DNA of 64,000 nt from Streptomyces sp. SLBN-31 (GCF_006715395.1 NZ_VFNC01000002.1:3410001-3474000); one strand, 5' to 3'; positions 39,368-49,790 are shown, counted from the first letter of the stretch. Numbers and translations: made by a program. The notes: a model not told the origin generated them from the letters alone.

Positions 39368-41322
39368 CTGCTGGCCTCCGCTCTGCCGGGCTGGCCGGGC
39401 AGCACGGCCTGGTCGGCCGACTCCTCGGGACCGGCCGCCGTGGCGAGGAGCGCCAGGGCGGCGCGTACCTCTTCGGGATCGGTGAAGTGAGCGATGCCGG
39501 TGACCTCACCGGCATCGAGTGCCGGCACCGGCACCTGTCTGACCAGCGGATGCCTCGGCCGGTGGTCACGTTCCCCGGCGCCCAGCAGGTCCTCGGTCAG
39601 CTTTTCGCCGGGCCGCAGCCCCGTGAAGACGATCTCCACGCGCCGTGACGCTGCGGCGGCCATCCGGCGGGCGAGGTCGACGATGCGGACCTGGTCTCCC
39701 ATGTCGAGGACGAGGACCTCGCCGCTCTCCCCGACCGTCACAGCCTGCAGCACCAGCTGGACGGCTTCGGTGGCCGTCATGAAGTAGCGGGCGACGTCCG
39801 GATGAGTCACGGTGACGGGGCCGCCCGCGTCGATCTGCGCGGACAGCGAGCCGAGCAGCGAACCCCGGCTGCCCAGGACGTTGCCGAACCTGACCGACAC
39901 CCAGGTCCCGGGAGACTCACCGGCCATGTGCGCGGTGAGCCGCTCGGTGATCCGCTTGGAGGTGCCAAGGACGCTCACCGGGTCGGCCGCCTTGTCCGTG
40001 GAGACGTTCACGAACGACCGCACGCCGCAATCCGCTGCCGCTCGCAGCACGTTCAGCGTGCCGGTCACGTTCGTCTTCAGCGCCTCTGCCGGATACCGCT
40101 CGAGCAGCGGCAGATGTTTCACCGCCGCCGTATGGAACACGATCTCGGGGCGGGCCTGCGCGAAGACTTCATGGATGCGGGAGGCATCCGTGATGTCGGC
40201 CAGCACGACCTCGTCGGAATCGAGCAGCGCACGGCCGTGCAGCGCGAGCTGGATCGCGTGCAGAGCTGATTCGTCCCGGTCGAGCATCACCAGCGACGCG
40301 GGTCCCAGACGGTGCAGCTGGCGGCACAGCTCCGAGCCGATCGAGCCACCGGCGCCCGTGACGAGGATGCGGCGCCCGGCGAATTGAGCGGCAGCCGACT
40401 TCATGTCCAGGCGGACCGGATCGCGACCCAGCAACTGGGTGATCCGCGGGTCGCGGACGTCGTCGATCCGTGCCGGGCCGGCGACCAGTTCCTCGATGCG
40501 CGGAATCACCTTGGTGGACAGACCGACCGACTCGGCCAGGGTGATCAGCTCGCGGATCACCTGGCCGTCGCGGCACCCGCCGGCGATCGCGATCACCATG
40601 ACCGTCGCCCCGGTCTCCGCGGCGACCTCCGCCAGCCACTCCCGCCCGCCGCGCACTCGGATCCCACAGATCCGCAGTCGGCGCTTGGCCGGGTCGTCGT
40701 CCAGCAGGGCGACCGGTTGGTACTGCGCGCCAGGCTGACACATGAGCCGTTGCACCAGTTGCGCTCCGGCACTGCCCGCGCCGAACACGATCACCTTGAC
40801 GGCGGTCGGCGCGGGCCGTCGAGGTCTGCGCCGGACGGTCGCCGCCGCTGCCCTGACGGTGATCATGCCAAGCACGCCGACCAGCGCGGCCAGTCCCGCC
40901 ACGGCCGGCCTGACTCCTGCCAGGGGCAGTCCCGCCTGACACATACCCCACAGAAGGAGCCCGGTCAGCGCCGCGGAGACCAGTACCGCACTCAGTTCCG
41001 GGCCGGTCTCGGCCTGGTAGCGCCCGGAGTAGAGCCCGCACATGGCCCCGGCCAGCACCGCTGCCACCCCCGTGACAGCACAGACGACGACCGGATCGCC
41101 GGGTCCGACGAGCAGGTCGGAAGCGCCGCTGCTGGTCATGCCTGCGATCAGGAGGCCGCATGTCCAGGCGACCGCGTCCAGGGCGGCCTGCACCGCCGGT
41201 CGGCGACACCGGCCGACAACGCCGGACCAGCCCCTCGGCCGGGCCCGGCTTTCCTGTGCGGTGTGGAATACCGCAGGATGAACCGCTGTCAGCTTGTCTT
41301 TGCCCGCGCATTCCCCACGCAA
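39364..41322 (-). CDS. pglF: membrane-bound UDP-GlcNAc 4,6-dehydratase (PglF/WbpM-like)
   Basis: The protein (up to 652 residues) has an N-terminal membrane region of about four helices and a first nucleotide-binding domain (VIVFGAGSAGAQLVQRLM). The SDR dehydratase domain starts ILVTGAGGSIGSELCRQL, with FHTAAVKHLPLLE, FVNVSTDKAADPVSVLGTSK and the C-terminal GLRPGEKLTEDLL. This is the long CapD/WbpM/PglF form that makes UDP-4-keto-6-deoxy-GlcNAc. Where SDRs have Tyr-x3-Lys and PglF/WbpM have Met-x3-Lys, this one reads Leu-x3-Lys (LGTSK). The start is uncertain: TTG at 41322 opens the frame, and a GTG at 41193 also fits. It leads the pglF-pglC-pglE operon. Confidence 0.87.
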   Translation of the reverse strand: MRGECAGKDKLTAVHPAVFHTAQESRARPRGWSGVVGRCRRPAVQAALDAVAWTCGLLIAGMTSSGASDLLVGPGDPVVVCAVTGVAAVLAGAMCGLYSGRYQAETGPELSAVLVSAALTGLLLWGMCQAGLPLAGVRPAVAGLAALVGVLGMITVRAAAATVRRRPRRPAPTAVKVIVFGAGSAGAQLVQRLMCQPGAQYQPVALLDDDPAKRRLRICGIRVRGGREWLAEVAAETGATVMVIAIAGGCRDGQVIRELITLAESVGLSTKVIPRIEELVAGPARIDDVRDPRITQLLGRDPVRLDMKSAAAQFAGRRILVTGAGGSIGSELCRQLHRLGPASLVMLDRDESALHAIQLALHGRALLDSDEVVLADITDASRIHEVFAQARPEIVFHTAAVKHLPLLERYPAEALKTNVTGTLNVLRAAADCGVRSFVNVSTDKAADPVSVLGTSKRITERLTAHMAGESPGTWVSVRFGNVLGSRGSLLGSLSAQIDAGGPVTVTHPDVARYFMTATEAVQLVLQAVTVGESGEVLVLDMGDQVRIVDLARRMAAAASRRVEIVFTGLRPGEKLTEDLLGAGERDHRPRHPLVRQVPVPALDAGEVTGIAHFTDPEEVRAALALLATAAGPEESADQAVLPGQPGRAEASR

Positions 41323-41549
41323 GGTGAACCCCGATCAGCAGGATGTCAATTGCCGAAGACCTATTTCGGCACTTCATTGAGGGCATGTCCACGGACGCTG
41401 CCGCGTCCTTTCGGGTGGATCAGAATATTTCTTGTGATCCCGCGGACTTTGATTTTCCGTGGGTACGATTTCGCCGCCTGCCTGAACGACTCCCGCTGCA
41501 CCCTTCTTGAGCGGGTGTGGGCCCCTCGAGATTCACTCGATCGGCCCGA

Positions 41550-43397
41550 CTACTTCACGCACGGCTGCATACGCACCTTGGTGATCTGCGGCCGCGCCAA
41601 CGGCTGCGAGGGCACCACGGGGGGCCGATCCGAAGCCGGTTCCACCAGACGAACGTCCACTTCTCGCGTCTGACCGGGCAAGAGTTCCACCTGCGTCCCG
41701 AGCACCGGGTGACCACGCTCCTCGGTCGACGACAACAGAAGTCGCCGCCCGTCCAGCGTCGCGCCGGCGAACCGCGCACCGGAACTGGCGTACAACGAAA
41801 GCCAGATGCTTGTGGAGCCCGGGGGGTGTGAGTGCCGGGGATCGTCGGAACGGAGAGTGACGAGGGGAGGCAGGCCCACAGCGGGAGCACCGTTCGTCAG
41901 CCTGATCCGCACCACGCTGGAACGGGTACCGCCCTCGCAAGGACCAAGCTCGTAGGCCAGCGACCGCCCCAGGTAGTAGTCCATTTTGTTGCCCGCCGAA
42001 TTGTTGACCACGAGATAGGCGAACGGCCCTGTCCTCTCGGGGACATCGCCGGCCAGCCCGGCTTTTTCGAGTGCCGACTCGGTGGAGGCGTCTCTGCTCC
42101 ACACACGCAGTCGGCCATCGCCGGCGTTCTGCCCCAGTGCCTGGAGGAGGGCCACCGAATCGTGCCCGTGGCCCAGCAAGGCAGCAGCGACTGACTGCGC
42201 GACCTGCACCAGGAAACGTTTTCGCTCGGCATTGCTGTACGACGCGTAAAGGGTGCTCTCGGTGAGCTCCACGGTGTTCTCCGCCGTCAGCAGCTTTCCG
42301 TCCGGAAGTCGGACCGGGCCCGTGGCTTTGAGGACACGGGCGAGTCCTACAGGATCGGTTGCGATGGCCCCATCGAGACGTTGCCCCGTAAGTCGCTGCC
42401 ACAGGCCCACCCAGACCTGCGCCGCATACGGAAAATGAGCGGACAGATTGGAATTGGCCAGCCCCTGGGTACTCTCGGTACCGCTGTACCGGCGGTCGAA
42501 CGCCGGTCCGAAGTTCGCCACGGGGGTGTTGGTACGCGGCAGCGTGTCATCCGACGCAAAGTCGTGCAAGGTGATGCCACCACGGTCGGCGGTCAGGATA
42601 CCGAAGGCGCCTACCAGGCCACCGGTGCCCCGGGCCTCGGCATTGTTCTGGAAGGCAAGAAAGTAGGAGCGTGGCGCCGTGCCGCCCAGAACAGGCATGA
42701 GCAGCCGCGTCGTCGACTCCGCCTCGGAGACCGAGTCGGAAAGGCGCGCCACCCGGTCGGACAGCCGCTGCCGTGCCAGGTCGAGGCGACTGACCATCGT
42801 CGAGCCGGGCAAGCCATCCAAAGTCGTTTGGACTCCGGCCAGTTGACGGTGCACGCCCCCCAGCAGGTCCGTGACGGACGAAAGCCGGCGGAGGTCGACG
42901 CGCCCCTGGTGCACCATCCGCCCGGACGCGAGCATCTGCTGCAGTCGCACAGCCTCCGGCAGCACCCCGGTGACCATGTCGTCGGCGGCGACGCTCAGCC
43001 CCCGGGCAGAACGGAGCGGGGGGCCCATCAGTGGAAGACTCTCGGCTGCGCTCCACACCGGCGTGCCGGCCGCGCTCCGGGCGGCCGCTGTGTGTTTCCG
43101 GATGTCGTCCAGCACCTCGGCCGAGGGCTGACGATGACCGATCATCTCCGTTTGCAGTCGGTCAGTGGCCACCTGAGCAGCGGCAAGATTGGTCTGGACC
43201 GTGCGGAGCTCCCACACCAGGACACCGGCCAACGCTGCGGACAACAGACCGACAGCTCCGGCGCCCCAGAGGACGGTTCGGTGGCGGCGCCGTAGCATCA
43301 CGCCCGCGAATGCCCGCGTCCTCGCCACAGCGCCCTTCCGGCTGCATCCCGGATCCTTCCCTGCCTCCCCTGCCTTGCCTGCCTTCCCTGCCTTCAT
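41550..43397 (-). CDS. DUF4012 domain membrane-anchored protein
   Basis: The 615-residue protein has a basic N-terminus, one membrane helix (WGAGAVGLLSAALAGVLVWEL) and a large predicted extracellular part. That part matches DUF4012 of actinobacteria: a helical stretch to residue ~225, then FLLAFQNNAE-like text (YFLAFQNNAEARGTGGLVG), GILTADRGGITL, and TDPVGLARVLKATGPVRLPDG. No catalytic triad is obvious. DUF4012 genes are often beside surface-polysaccharide loci, consistent with this position next to pglF. The MKAGKAGKAGEAGK start is encoded by repeats of a 9-bp unit, so the true start could be further in, near Met34. Confidence 0.78.
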   Translation of the reverse strand: MKAGKAGKAGEAGKDPGCSRKGAVARTRAFAGVMLRRRHRTVLWGAGAVGLLSAALAGVLVWELRTVQTNLAAAQVATDRLQTEMIGHRQPSAEVLDDIRKHTAAARSAAGTPVWSAAESLPLMGPPLRSARGLSVAADDMVTGVLPEAVRLQQMLASGRMVHQGRVDLRRLSSVTDLLGGVHRQLAGVQTTLDGLPGSTMVSRLDLARQRLSDRVARLSDSVSEAESTTRLLMPVLGGTAPRSYFLAFQNNAEARGTGGLVGAFGILTADRGGITLHDFASDDTLPRTNTPVANFGPAFDRRYSGTESTQGLANSNLSAHFPYAAQVWVGLWQRLTGQRLDGAIATDPVGLARVLKATGPVRLPDGKLLTAENTVELTESTLYASYSNAERKRFLVQVAQSVAAALLGHGHDSVALLQALGQNAGDGRLRVWSRDASTESALEKAGLAGDVPERTGPFAYLVVNNSAGNKMDYYLGRSLAYELGPCEGGTRSSVVRIRLTNGAPAVGLPPLVTLRSDDPRHSHPPGSTSIWLSLYASSGARFAGATLDGRRLLLSSTEERGHPVLGTQVELLPGQTREVDVRLVEPASDRPPVVPSQPLARPQITKVRMQPCVK

Positions 43398-43550
43398 CGC
43401 CTACCCATGAATCGAAGGGTCCACCGGAACCAAGCATTTGGATTGGATCAGTAATGACAGTCACTGAGACCGTTGCAAACTTCACCGCGCCACGTGGCGG
43501 GAAAGTCGGTCCGAACGGCCTATCAGGTTGACTCGTGAAGTCCGGGAGTC

Positions 43551-43594
43551 TCCCCGGGGCCGGGACGACAGGAGTCCGGGCCCCAGCCCGGGGA
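43551..43594 (-). terminator. possible nested hairpin downstream of the diguanylate cyclase gene
   Basis: TCCCCGGG and CCCGGGGA form outer arms about 28 bases apart, with imperfectly paired GGCCGGGAC and GTCCGGGCC inside. It lies 10 bases past the cyclase stop. Pairing is strong but imperfect. Confidence 0.42.
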
Positions 43595-43603
43595 CGAGAG
43601 CGA

Positions 43604-45148
43604 CTACAGCGCGGATTCGAAGAACGCGGCCTGGTTCTTGCCTGCCGTCTTGGCTTTGTAGAGAGCGGTGTCGGCGTCCCGCAGGGCTTCTGCAGGCGTG
43701 ATCGGTCTGGTGACGCTCCTGACCCCGATGCTCGTCGTCACGTGCACCGAATGGCCGGGCCCGAGGGTGAAGGGGGCCGTGATGGAGTCGAGAATGCGCG
43801 TGGTGTATTCGTGCAGCGTGCTCGCGTCCACGCCTTCCACGAGGAGTGCGAACTCGTCGCCGCCGAGTCTGGCCACCAGGTCCTGCTCGCGGACCCTGCC
43901 CGTCAGCCGCCGTGCGACGTCCACCAGCAGTTCGTCTCCGACCGAGTGTCCCAGCGTGTCGTTGACGTCCTTGAAGCCGTCGAGATCGAGCATCAGCAGT
44001 CCTGCGCAGGCAGTGGTGGAGCACCGCTCGAGGGCGGTCTCCAGACGTTCGTTCAGGAGCGTGCGATTGGCCAGACCCGTCAACGGGTCATGGGTCGCCT
44101 GATGACTCAGAAGCTTCTGGAGCTCCGCCTGCTCCTGCAGGGAGGCGGCGAGGGCCAAGGCTCGCGTCCGCGCGGCGGCGGCCGTCTCCTGGGCGTACTG
44201 GGCCAAGAACGCGATGCGCAGCACCAGCAGCAGCGACAGGGCCGCCATCATGCCGACGATCACGGTGACATGCATTGGTTGATCCCGAACGCCACCGACG
44301 TCGGCGAGCACGATCAAGGGCCCCATCAGGATGAGCGCGATCAGGATCGAGAGTCGCCGCCGGGGCATCCTCTCCTGGGTCTCGGCGAGTCGCAGCGGCC
44401 GGGCAACGGAGGAGTGCAGCGCCGCCGACCCCAGCAGGAGGGACGAGACCATCCACCCCACTTCGGACACGTTCTCCGCGAGCGCGGTCCCATGCGTCGC
44501 CTCGGTCCCGTAGTAGAGGCCGTCGGAGGCGAGCAGGACGAGCAGCCATCCGATGCACATCAGGAACGACGGTGTGCGCGTGCCGGTGGTGAACATCAGC
44601 CACGCGGCCAGGGACAACAGCACCAGGTCGGTGACGGGATAGGCGGTGGACACCGCCATCGGCCACGCGGCAAGCCGGCTGCGCAGGTAGGGGGCGATGA
44701 TGAACGCCCATGCCAGAGTGGCGAATCCCAACGTGACGATTCCCGCGTCCAGCAGCCCCGCCCAGTGCAGCCGGCCCGCGTGCTTCCGGGCCAGGGTCAC
44801 CAGACCGGCGGTGAACAACACGTAGCTGCCCAGGTAGAACAGGTCGGCCACGCCGGGAAACGGAACCTCGGCACCGCGGATCTGGTAGAGACCCCAGATC
44901 GTGTCCGCCACCGCGTACGGTGCCATGGCTGCCGCGAACAGATACCACGGAAGGGCCGACGGCGGCTTGTTCCTGGCCACCCCCACCAGGATCGCGAAGA
45001 CGACCGAGGCAGAGATCAGCACGGCCAGCATGTAACGCGCCGAGGAGGAGGTGAGCAGGAAGGTGACGATCACCGCGGTTCCTGTTGCCGCGTACGTCCA
45101 GGCCGCAGCCTCCCGGCCGGCGAGCAGCCCGGCCCGAACGTTGACCAC
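43604..45148 (-). CDS. membrane diguanylate cyclase (GGDEF)
   Basis: This 514-residue protein should make cyclic di-GMP. The first ~310 residues are a polytopic domain of about eight to ten helices with VADLFYLGSYVLFTAGLV and AYPVTDLVLLSLAAWL. A short helical linker leads to a GGDEF domain (from about 350) with HDPLTGLANRTLLNERL, LDLDGFKDVNDTLGHSVGD and an intact active site RLGGDEFALL. An inhibitory RxxD site (REQD) sits five residues before GGDEF. No EAL domain. The GTG start has GAGG close upstream. It begins four bases after the end of the hybrid kinase gene, so both are probably one transcript. Its membrane domain resembles that of the 1058-residue GGDEF-EAL protein 8 kb away. Confidence 0.9.
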   Translation of the reverse strand: MVNVRAGLLAGREAAAWTYAATGTAVIVTFLLTSSSARYMLAVLISASVVFAILVGVARNKPPSALPWYLFAAAMAPYAVADTIWGLYQIRGAEVPFPGVADLFYLGSYVLFTAGLVTLARKHAGRLHWAGLLDAGIVTLGFATLAWAFIIAPYLRSRLAAWPMAVSTAYPVTDLVLLSLAAWLMFTTGTRTPSFLMCIGWLLVLLASDGLYYGTEATHGTALAENVSEVGWMVSSLLLGSAALHSSVARPLRLAETQERMPRRRLSILIALILMGPLIVLADVGGVRDQPMHVTVIVGMMAALSLLLVLRIAFLAQYAQETAAAARTRALALAASLQEQAELQKLLSHQATHDPLTGLANRTLLNERLETALERCSTTACAGLLMLDLDGFKDVNDTLGHSVGDELLVDVARRLTGRVREQDLVARLGGDEFALLVEGVDASTLHEYTTRILDSITAPFTLGPGHSVHVTTSIGVRSVTRPITPAEALRDADTALYKAKTAGKNQAAFFESAL

Positions 45149-45152
45149 GTCC

Positions 45153-47941
45153 TCATCCCGGTCCGCGTCGGCGAGGACGGGACCGGAGCGTCTCCAGGGT
45201 GCGGCAGGCTCGGTCGAGCTCCTCCTGAAGGCGGGGGGCGGCCTGAGTCAGCGGGGCCGGATCTCCGGCCTCGGCGTAGTGTTCCAACTCCGCGCAGCAG
45301 TCGGCGAGGCCCTGGGCTCCGATGTTGCCGGCAGCGCCTCTGAGACTGTGTGCCACCTCTGCGATCTCCTCGCTGTCGTGGCGGTCCAGCGCGTGGAAGA
45401 GTGCGCTGGTCATCTCGGGGGCGCGGACGAGAAAGTGGTCCACCAGCCGGTCCACCAGTTCGTTCTCGCCCGGGGAGCCGTCGCCGCGCAGTTCGTTCAG
45501 CCGCTGCTCGATGGAGTCGCGCGGCACCTCGTCGTCTGTCTGCTGGTCGGCCGGGTTGACCCAGCGGGCGAGGGTTGCTTCCAGCTCGTCCGCAGCGACG
45601 GGTTTGGTGACGTAGTCGTCCATGCCCGCGGCCAGGCATCTCTCGCGGTCCTCGGCGAGAGCGCTGGCGGTCATCGCGATCACCGGCAGGTGCGTGTCCC
45701 CGTGCGCTTCGCGGCGGCGCAGTTCCCGGGTGGCGGCGTAACCGTCCATCCGGGGCATCTGACAGTCCATCAACACACCCTGGTAGGTGTGTTCTTCGAC
45801 CATCCGCAGGGCCTCGATGCCGTCGGCAGCGGTATCCGTGCTGTAGCCGAGGCGGGCGAGCATGCCATGGGCCACCAACTGGTTGATCTCGTTGTCCTCG
45901 ACCAGCAGCAGATGGCCGCGCCGGGGTGGCCGGGGGATGGCCGGAGCGGGCGCCGTTGCTGCGGTCGTCACGGGAAGTGTCCCGCTGGCGACTTCGACCA
46001 GGGCATCCATGAGTTGGGACTGCTGGACGGGCTTGGCCAGACTGCGGGCGATGCCGGCAGCGTGCAGTTCGGCAGCGGGCAGTTGGGCGCCGGAGCTGAG
46101 CAACAGCAGCCGTACACAGGCGAAGGTCCGATCGGTGGTGATGCGGCGGGCCAGTTCCAGGCCGTCCATCCCAGGCATGTGCATGTCCAGGAGGGCCAGG
46201 GTGAAGGGGCGGCCCGCAGCCGCTGATTCGTGCAGGGCGACCAGGGCCTGGGGGCCGCTGGAGACCGTCGTCGGCTGCATGTGCCATCTGCGCAGCTGAG
46301 CATCAAGGATCAGCCTGTTGGTGTCGTTGTCATCGACGACCAGGACCCGCAGCCCACGGAGCGTGCCGGGGTCCAGAGGGGCCGGGGGTGGTTCAGGGGT
46401 GTCCGGTGTGCGCACGGGTACGCGGAAGAAGAACTTGCTGCCCTGGCCGGGCCGGCTGCTGACGCCGATGGAGCCGCCCATCGCCTCGGTGAGCCTCCGG
46501 CAGATGGCCAGGCCAAGACCGGTTCCTCCGTAGCGGCGGGTGGTTGAGGCATCGGCCTGGGAGAAGGCGTCGAACATCCGCTCCTGATCGGCCTCGGCGA
46601 TGCCGATGCCGGTGTCGGCCACTTCGAAGCACAGCCATGGCACATGCCCTGTGGATGGCCGGGGCCGGTCCGGGCGGACGCTGAGTACGACCTCGCCCGC
46701 TTCGGTGAACTTCACCGCGTTGGATGCCAGGTTGAGCAGAATCTGCCGCAGTCGGCCGGCATCCCCGTACACCGTCGCGGGCAGTTCGGGATGGCAGTCG
46801 CTGAGCAGTTCCAGGCCCTGGGCCTGGGCGGTCTGCGCCACCAGCGAGACGACCTCTTCCACCAGCACCTGGGGGCTGAAGGCAACGCTGTCCAGTTGGA
46901 TCTTGCCGGCTCCAGCTTGGAAAAGTCCAGGATGTCGTTGATGAGCGACAGCAGTGCCGAGCCGGCGGCCTGAATGCCCTCGGCATAGCGGCGCTGCTCG
47001 GCATCCAGCGTGGTCCCCAGCAGCAGGTCGCTCAGCCCGATGACGCCGTTCATGGGGGTACGGATCTCATGGCTCATCGAGGCGACGAACTGAGACTTCG
47101 CCTGGGACGCGGCGATCGCCTGGTCGCGCGCCTCCGCCAGGGCGGCTTCGGCATGCTTGCGCTCGCTGATGTCACGGACGAAGGCGTTGAAGCAGCGCGC
47201 CTTCGCCGACTTCATCCGCCACACTGTCAGTTCGACCGGGATCTCGTGGCCGTCGTGGTGCAGGGCGCTCAGCTCGATGCGGCGGCCCAGCACATGAGTC
47301 TCACCACCGGCCAGCACCCGCTTCAGACCTGCCATGTGTGCGGCGCGGTACCGTTCAGGGAGAATCGTCTCGCTCAGCGGACGCCCCATCACCTCGCGGT
47401 GGCTTAAACCGAACAGCTGCTCGGCGCTGCGGTTCCAGTCGATGACCAAGCCGTCCTCGTCGATGGAGACGAAGGCGTCCCGGGCGGTCTCGATGACCGA
47501 GCGGGCCTGCTCCTGCAACAACCGCAGGGCTTCCTCCCTGCGCCGCTGGCCCTCCGCCTCACGGACGAACCCGCGCACTTCGAGGGGCTCGCCCGCGGGG
47601 TCCCGCACCACCCAGGATGTCGTCTCGGTCCATATCCAGTGCCCGTCGGCGTGCCGCAGCCGCAGACACACCACCACCCGGCCGTCGCGCAGCAGATCCC
47701 GCTCAGCCCACTCGAACTCCTCCACGTCGCCCGGATGCACCCAGGAACCGACCTTCGTCCCCACGATCTCCTCCGCCGGCCGCCCGAACAACGCCGACGC
47801 CGACGCGGACACCTCCTGGTAGACGCCCGGGACCGTGCGGCGGAAGACCATGTCCGCGGAGTTCTTCACCAGAATCCGAAACCGCTCCTCGTCGTCGGCC
47901 GCGTATTGCCCTGGTGCGTCCGGGGGCTTGGGTTCCATCAT
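45153..47941 (-). pseudogene. hybrid sensor histidine kinase, frameshifted
   Basis: Two overlapping frames together encode one large hybrid kinase. The first (start 47941, good GGAGG site) holds two PAS domains ([40 protein letters not shown]) and a HisKA with phospho-acceptor His in [15 protein letters not shown]. At about 46911, within LDFSKLE, one base seems missing. Homology passes to the next frame with [20 protein letters not shown], a HATPase ([24 protein letters not shown]), two receivers (LLDMHMPGMDG; LMDCQMPRMDG) and an HPt with AHSLRGAAGN. Without repair the kinase lacks its ATPase. It could be true inactivation, a sequence error, or programmed slippage. It would be cytosolic, with no helices seen. 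Confidence 0.82.
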
Positions 47942-48302
47942 CCGCCTCCACGTGTCGTGCACGACCGCAAGCTGCGGCCGGGACTGCCGACAGACCGGTC
48001 GCGGTCTCGTCGGCACGGCGTCTGCGAGCGACGTGTGATGAGCAGCGTCCGCTCACGGTGCGACCCCGAACCACAAGGTCAGCCACCTGCCCAGCGGTTG
48101 CGGTTGCGTAGGACTCTTCAAGCGAAGGACGAACGAGGGAAGATCGCAAATCGGGCCACGGGCCGCGCCCTTGGACGGAGTGGGCAGGCCTGGCCAGGAC
48201 TTACCGGCGGGCTGCGGCATTCGGGTGACCGGTTGCCCGTCACCACTTGCCCGCCGCGTCGTGGACCAGTCCCCTGACGGTGACTCGGTTCCGCTTGACC
48301 GC
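47942..48302. other. intergenic stretch before the hybrid kinase gene
   Basis: These 361 bases lie between the end of the GT2 gene and the kinase start, both on the minus strand. The kinase promoter should be here. No gene or strong hairpin is seen. Confidence 0.4.
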
Positions 48303-49790
48303 TCACGCACGATCGCCTCCGCGCTCCTTCACCTGACCGGAGGTGCCGAATCCGGAGCGGGTCATCGAGCCCCACGCCTGGGGAGTCCGGCACAGCGCGT
48401 CCCACAGACCGCGCAACCGCCACCACGCCGTCAACTGGCGGTATCCGATGTTCTCCGCGACCACTCCGACGAGGGCGCCCCAGACGTCCCGCCATCGTGT
48501 GAAACGGTGGAAGGCGTACTCCTCCACCGCGACCGAGACCAGGCTGACGACGATGGCGTAGGCGTAGGCGGCGAGCAGGAAGCGCCACAGGAAACCGACG
48601 TCGACCGCGCCGATCAGCACGCCGAGCGGGACCAGGACGAGGCTCGCGAGCTCCACCACCGGGGCCAGCAGTTCGAAGACCACGTAGAAGGGCAGGGCCA
48701 CGAGGCCGATGCGGCCGTAGCGCGGGTTGCAGATCATGCCACGGTGCTTGAGCAGGATCTCCGTCAGGCCCCGGTGCCACCGCCGCCGCTGATGACCCAG
48801 AACCTTCAGCGTCGAGGGCGCCTCGCTCCAGGAGATCGGCTCGGTGACGAAGACGATGCGGTAGTCGCGGCCCTGCTCGCGCATGTACCGGTGGAGACGG
48901 ATGACCAGTTCGGCGTCCTCCCCGATGCAGTCCCGGTCCATCCCGCCGACCGCCACGACCGCGTCCCGGCGGAAGAGACCGAAGGCGCCGGCGATGATCA
49001 GCAGGCTGCCGACCTTGGACCATCCGGTGCGGCCGAGGAAGAAGGCGCGCAGATACTCGACGACCTGAACCCGTCCGAGGAGGTCCCGGGGCACATGCGG
49101 CTCGACGACCCGTCCGGCCACGACGGTGCAGCCGTTGGCGAGGCCCACCACACCGCCCGTGGCCACCACCCGCATGGGGTCGTCGCTGAAGGGTCTGGCA
49201 ACCGCGAGCAGCGCCTGCGAGTCGAGGATCGAGTCGGCGTCCACCATGCACAGCAGCGGATAGCGTGCCAGGTTGATCCCCACGTTGAGCGCGTCGGACT
49301 TGCCTCCGTTCTCCTTGCGGGCCACCACCAGGGGAACCGGCCCGCCTCTGGGCAGATGGACCGAGGTGATCCTGCCGCGTACGGGGACATCGTCGGGCAC
49401 CACGTACTCCACCTCAACCAGGTCGAAGGCGTCCCGCAGGGCGTCCAGCGTGCCGTCGGTGGAGCCGTCGTCGACCACGACCACCTCGAACATGGGATAG
49501 CGCAGCAGCAGCATGGCCCGGATCGCTTCGACGATGCCGACCGCCTCGTTGTGGGCGGGCACGATCACGGACACGGGCGGGGTGAAGGGGCTGCTGGACG
49601 CGTCGTCGTACCCGGCGAAGGACGCCCGCCGCAGCCGTCCGACGAACTCCACGACTGCAATCAGGATCAGCACCAGGTAGGAGGTGTTGATGGCCAGGAA
49701 GTAGACGATGACCACTTCGTCGCAGACGGCGATCAGGCTGTGCGCCGAGCCGGTCAGCCACGCCCACGGATCCGCGGCGACTGTACTCAC
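48303..49790 (-). CDS. processive GT2 glycosyltransferase (cellulose/hyaluronan synthase-like)
   Basis: The 495-residue membrane enzyme should polymerise a beta-linked glycan while moving it through the membrane. Near the N-terminus one long helix (SYLVLILIAVVEFVG) precedes the GT-A domain: VSVIVPAHNEAVGIVEAI, VVVVDDGSTDGTLDAL, MVDADSILD, then GEDAELVIRLHRYM with the catalytic Asp. HQRRRWHRGLTEIL is the (Q/R)xxRW acceptor motif. Three to four helices follow. There is no PilZ domain, so any c-di-GMP control would need a partner. The GTG at 49790 overlaps the HEAT-protein stop (GTGA), and GGAGGTGG precedes it. It ends a receiver-HEAT-GT2 operon. Polymer identity cannot be told. Confidence 0.87.
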   Translation of the reverse strand: MSTVAADPWAWLTGSAHSLIAVCDEVVIVYFLAINTSYLVLILIAVVEFVGRLRRASFAGYDDASSSPFTPPVSVIVPAHNEAVGIVEAIRAMLLLRYPMFEVVVVDDGSTDGTLDALRDAFDLVEVEYVVPDDVPVRGRITSVHLPRGGPVPLVVARKENGGKSDALNVGINLARYPLLCMVDADSILDSQALLAVARPFSDDPMRVVATGGVVGLANGCTVVAGRVVEPHVPRDLLGRVQVVEYLRAFFLGRTGWSKVGSLLIIAGAFGLFRRDAVVAVGGMDRDCIGEDAELVIRLHRYMREQGRDYRIVFVTEPISWSEAPSTLKVLGHQRRRWHRGLTEILLKHRGMICNPRYGRIGLVALPFYVVFELLAPVVELASLVLVPLGVLIGAVDVGFLWRFLLAAYAYAIVVSLVSVAVEEYAFHRFTRWRDVWGALVGVVAENIGYRQLTAWWRLRGLWDALCRTPQAWGSMTRSGFGTSGQVKERGGDRA

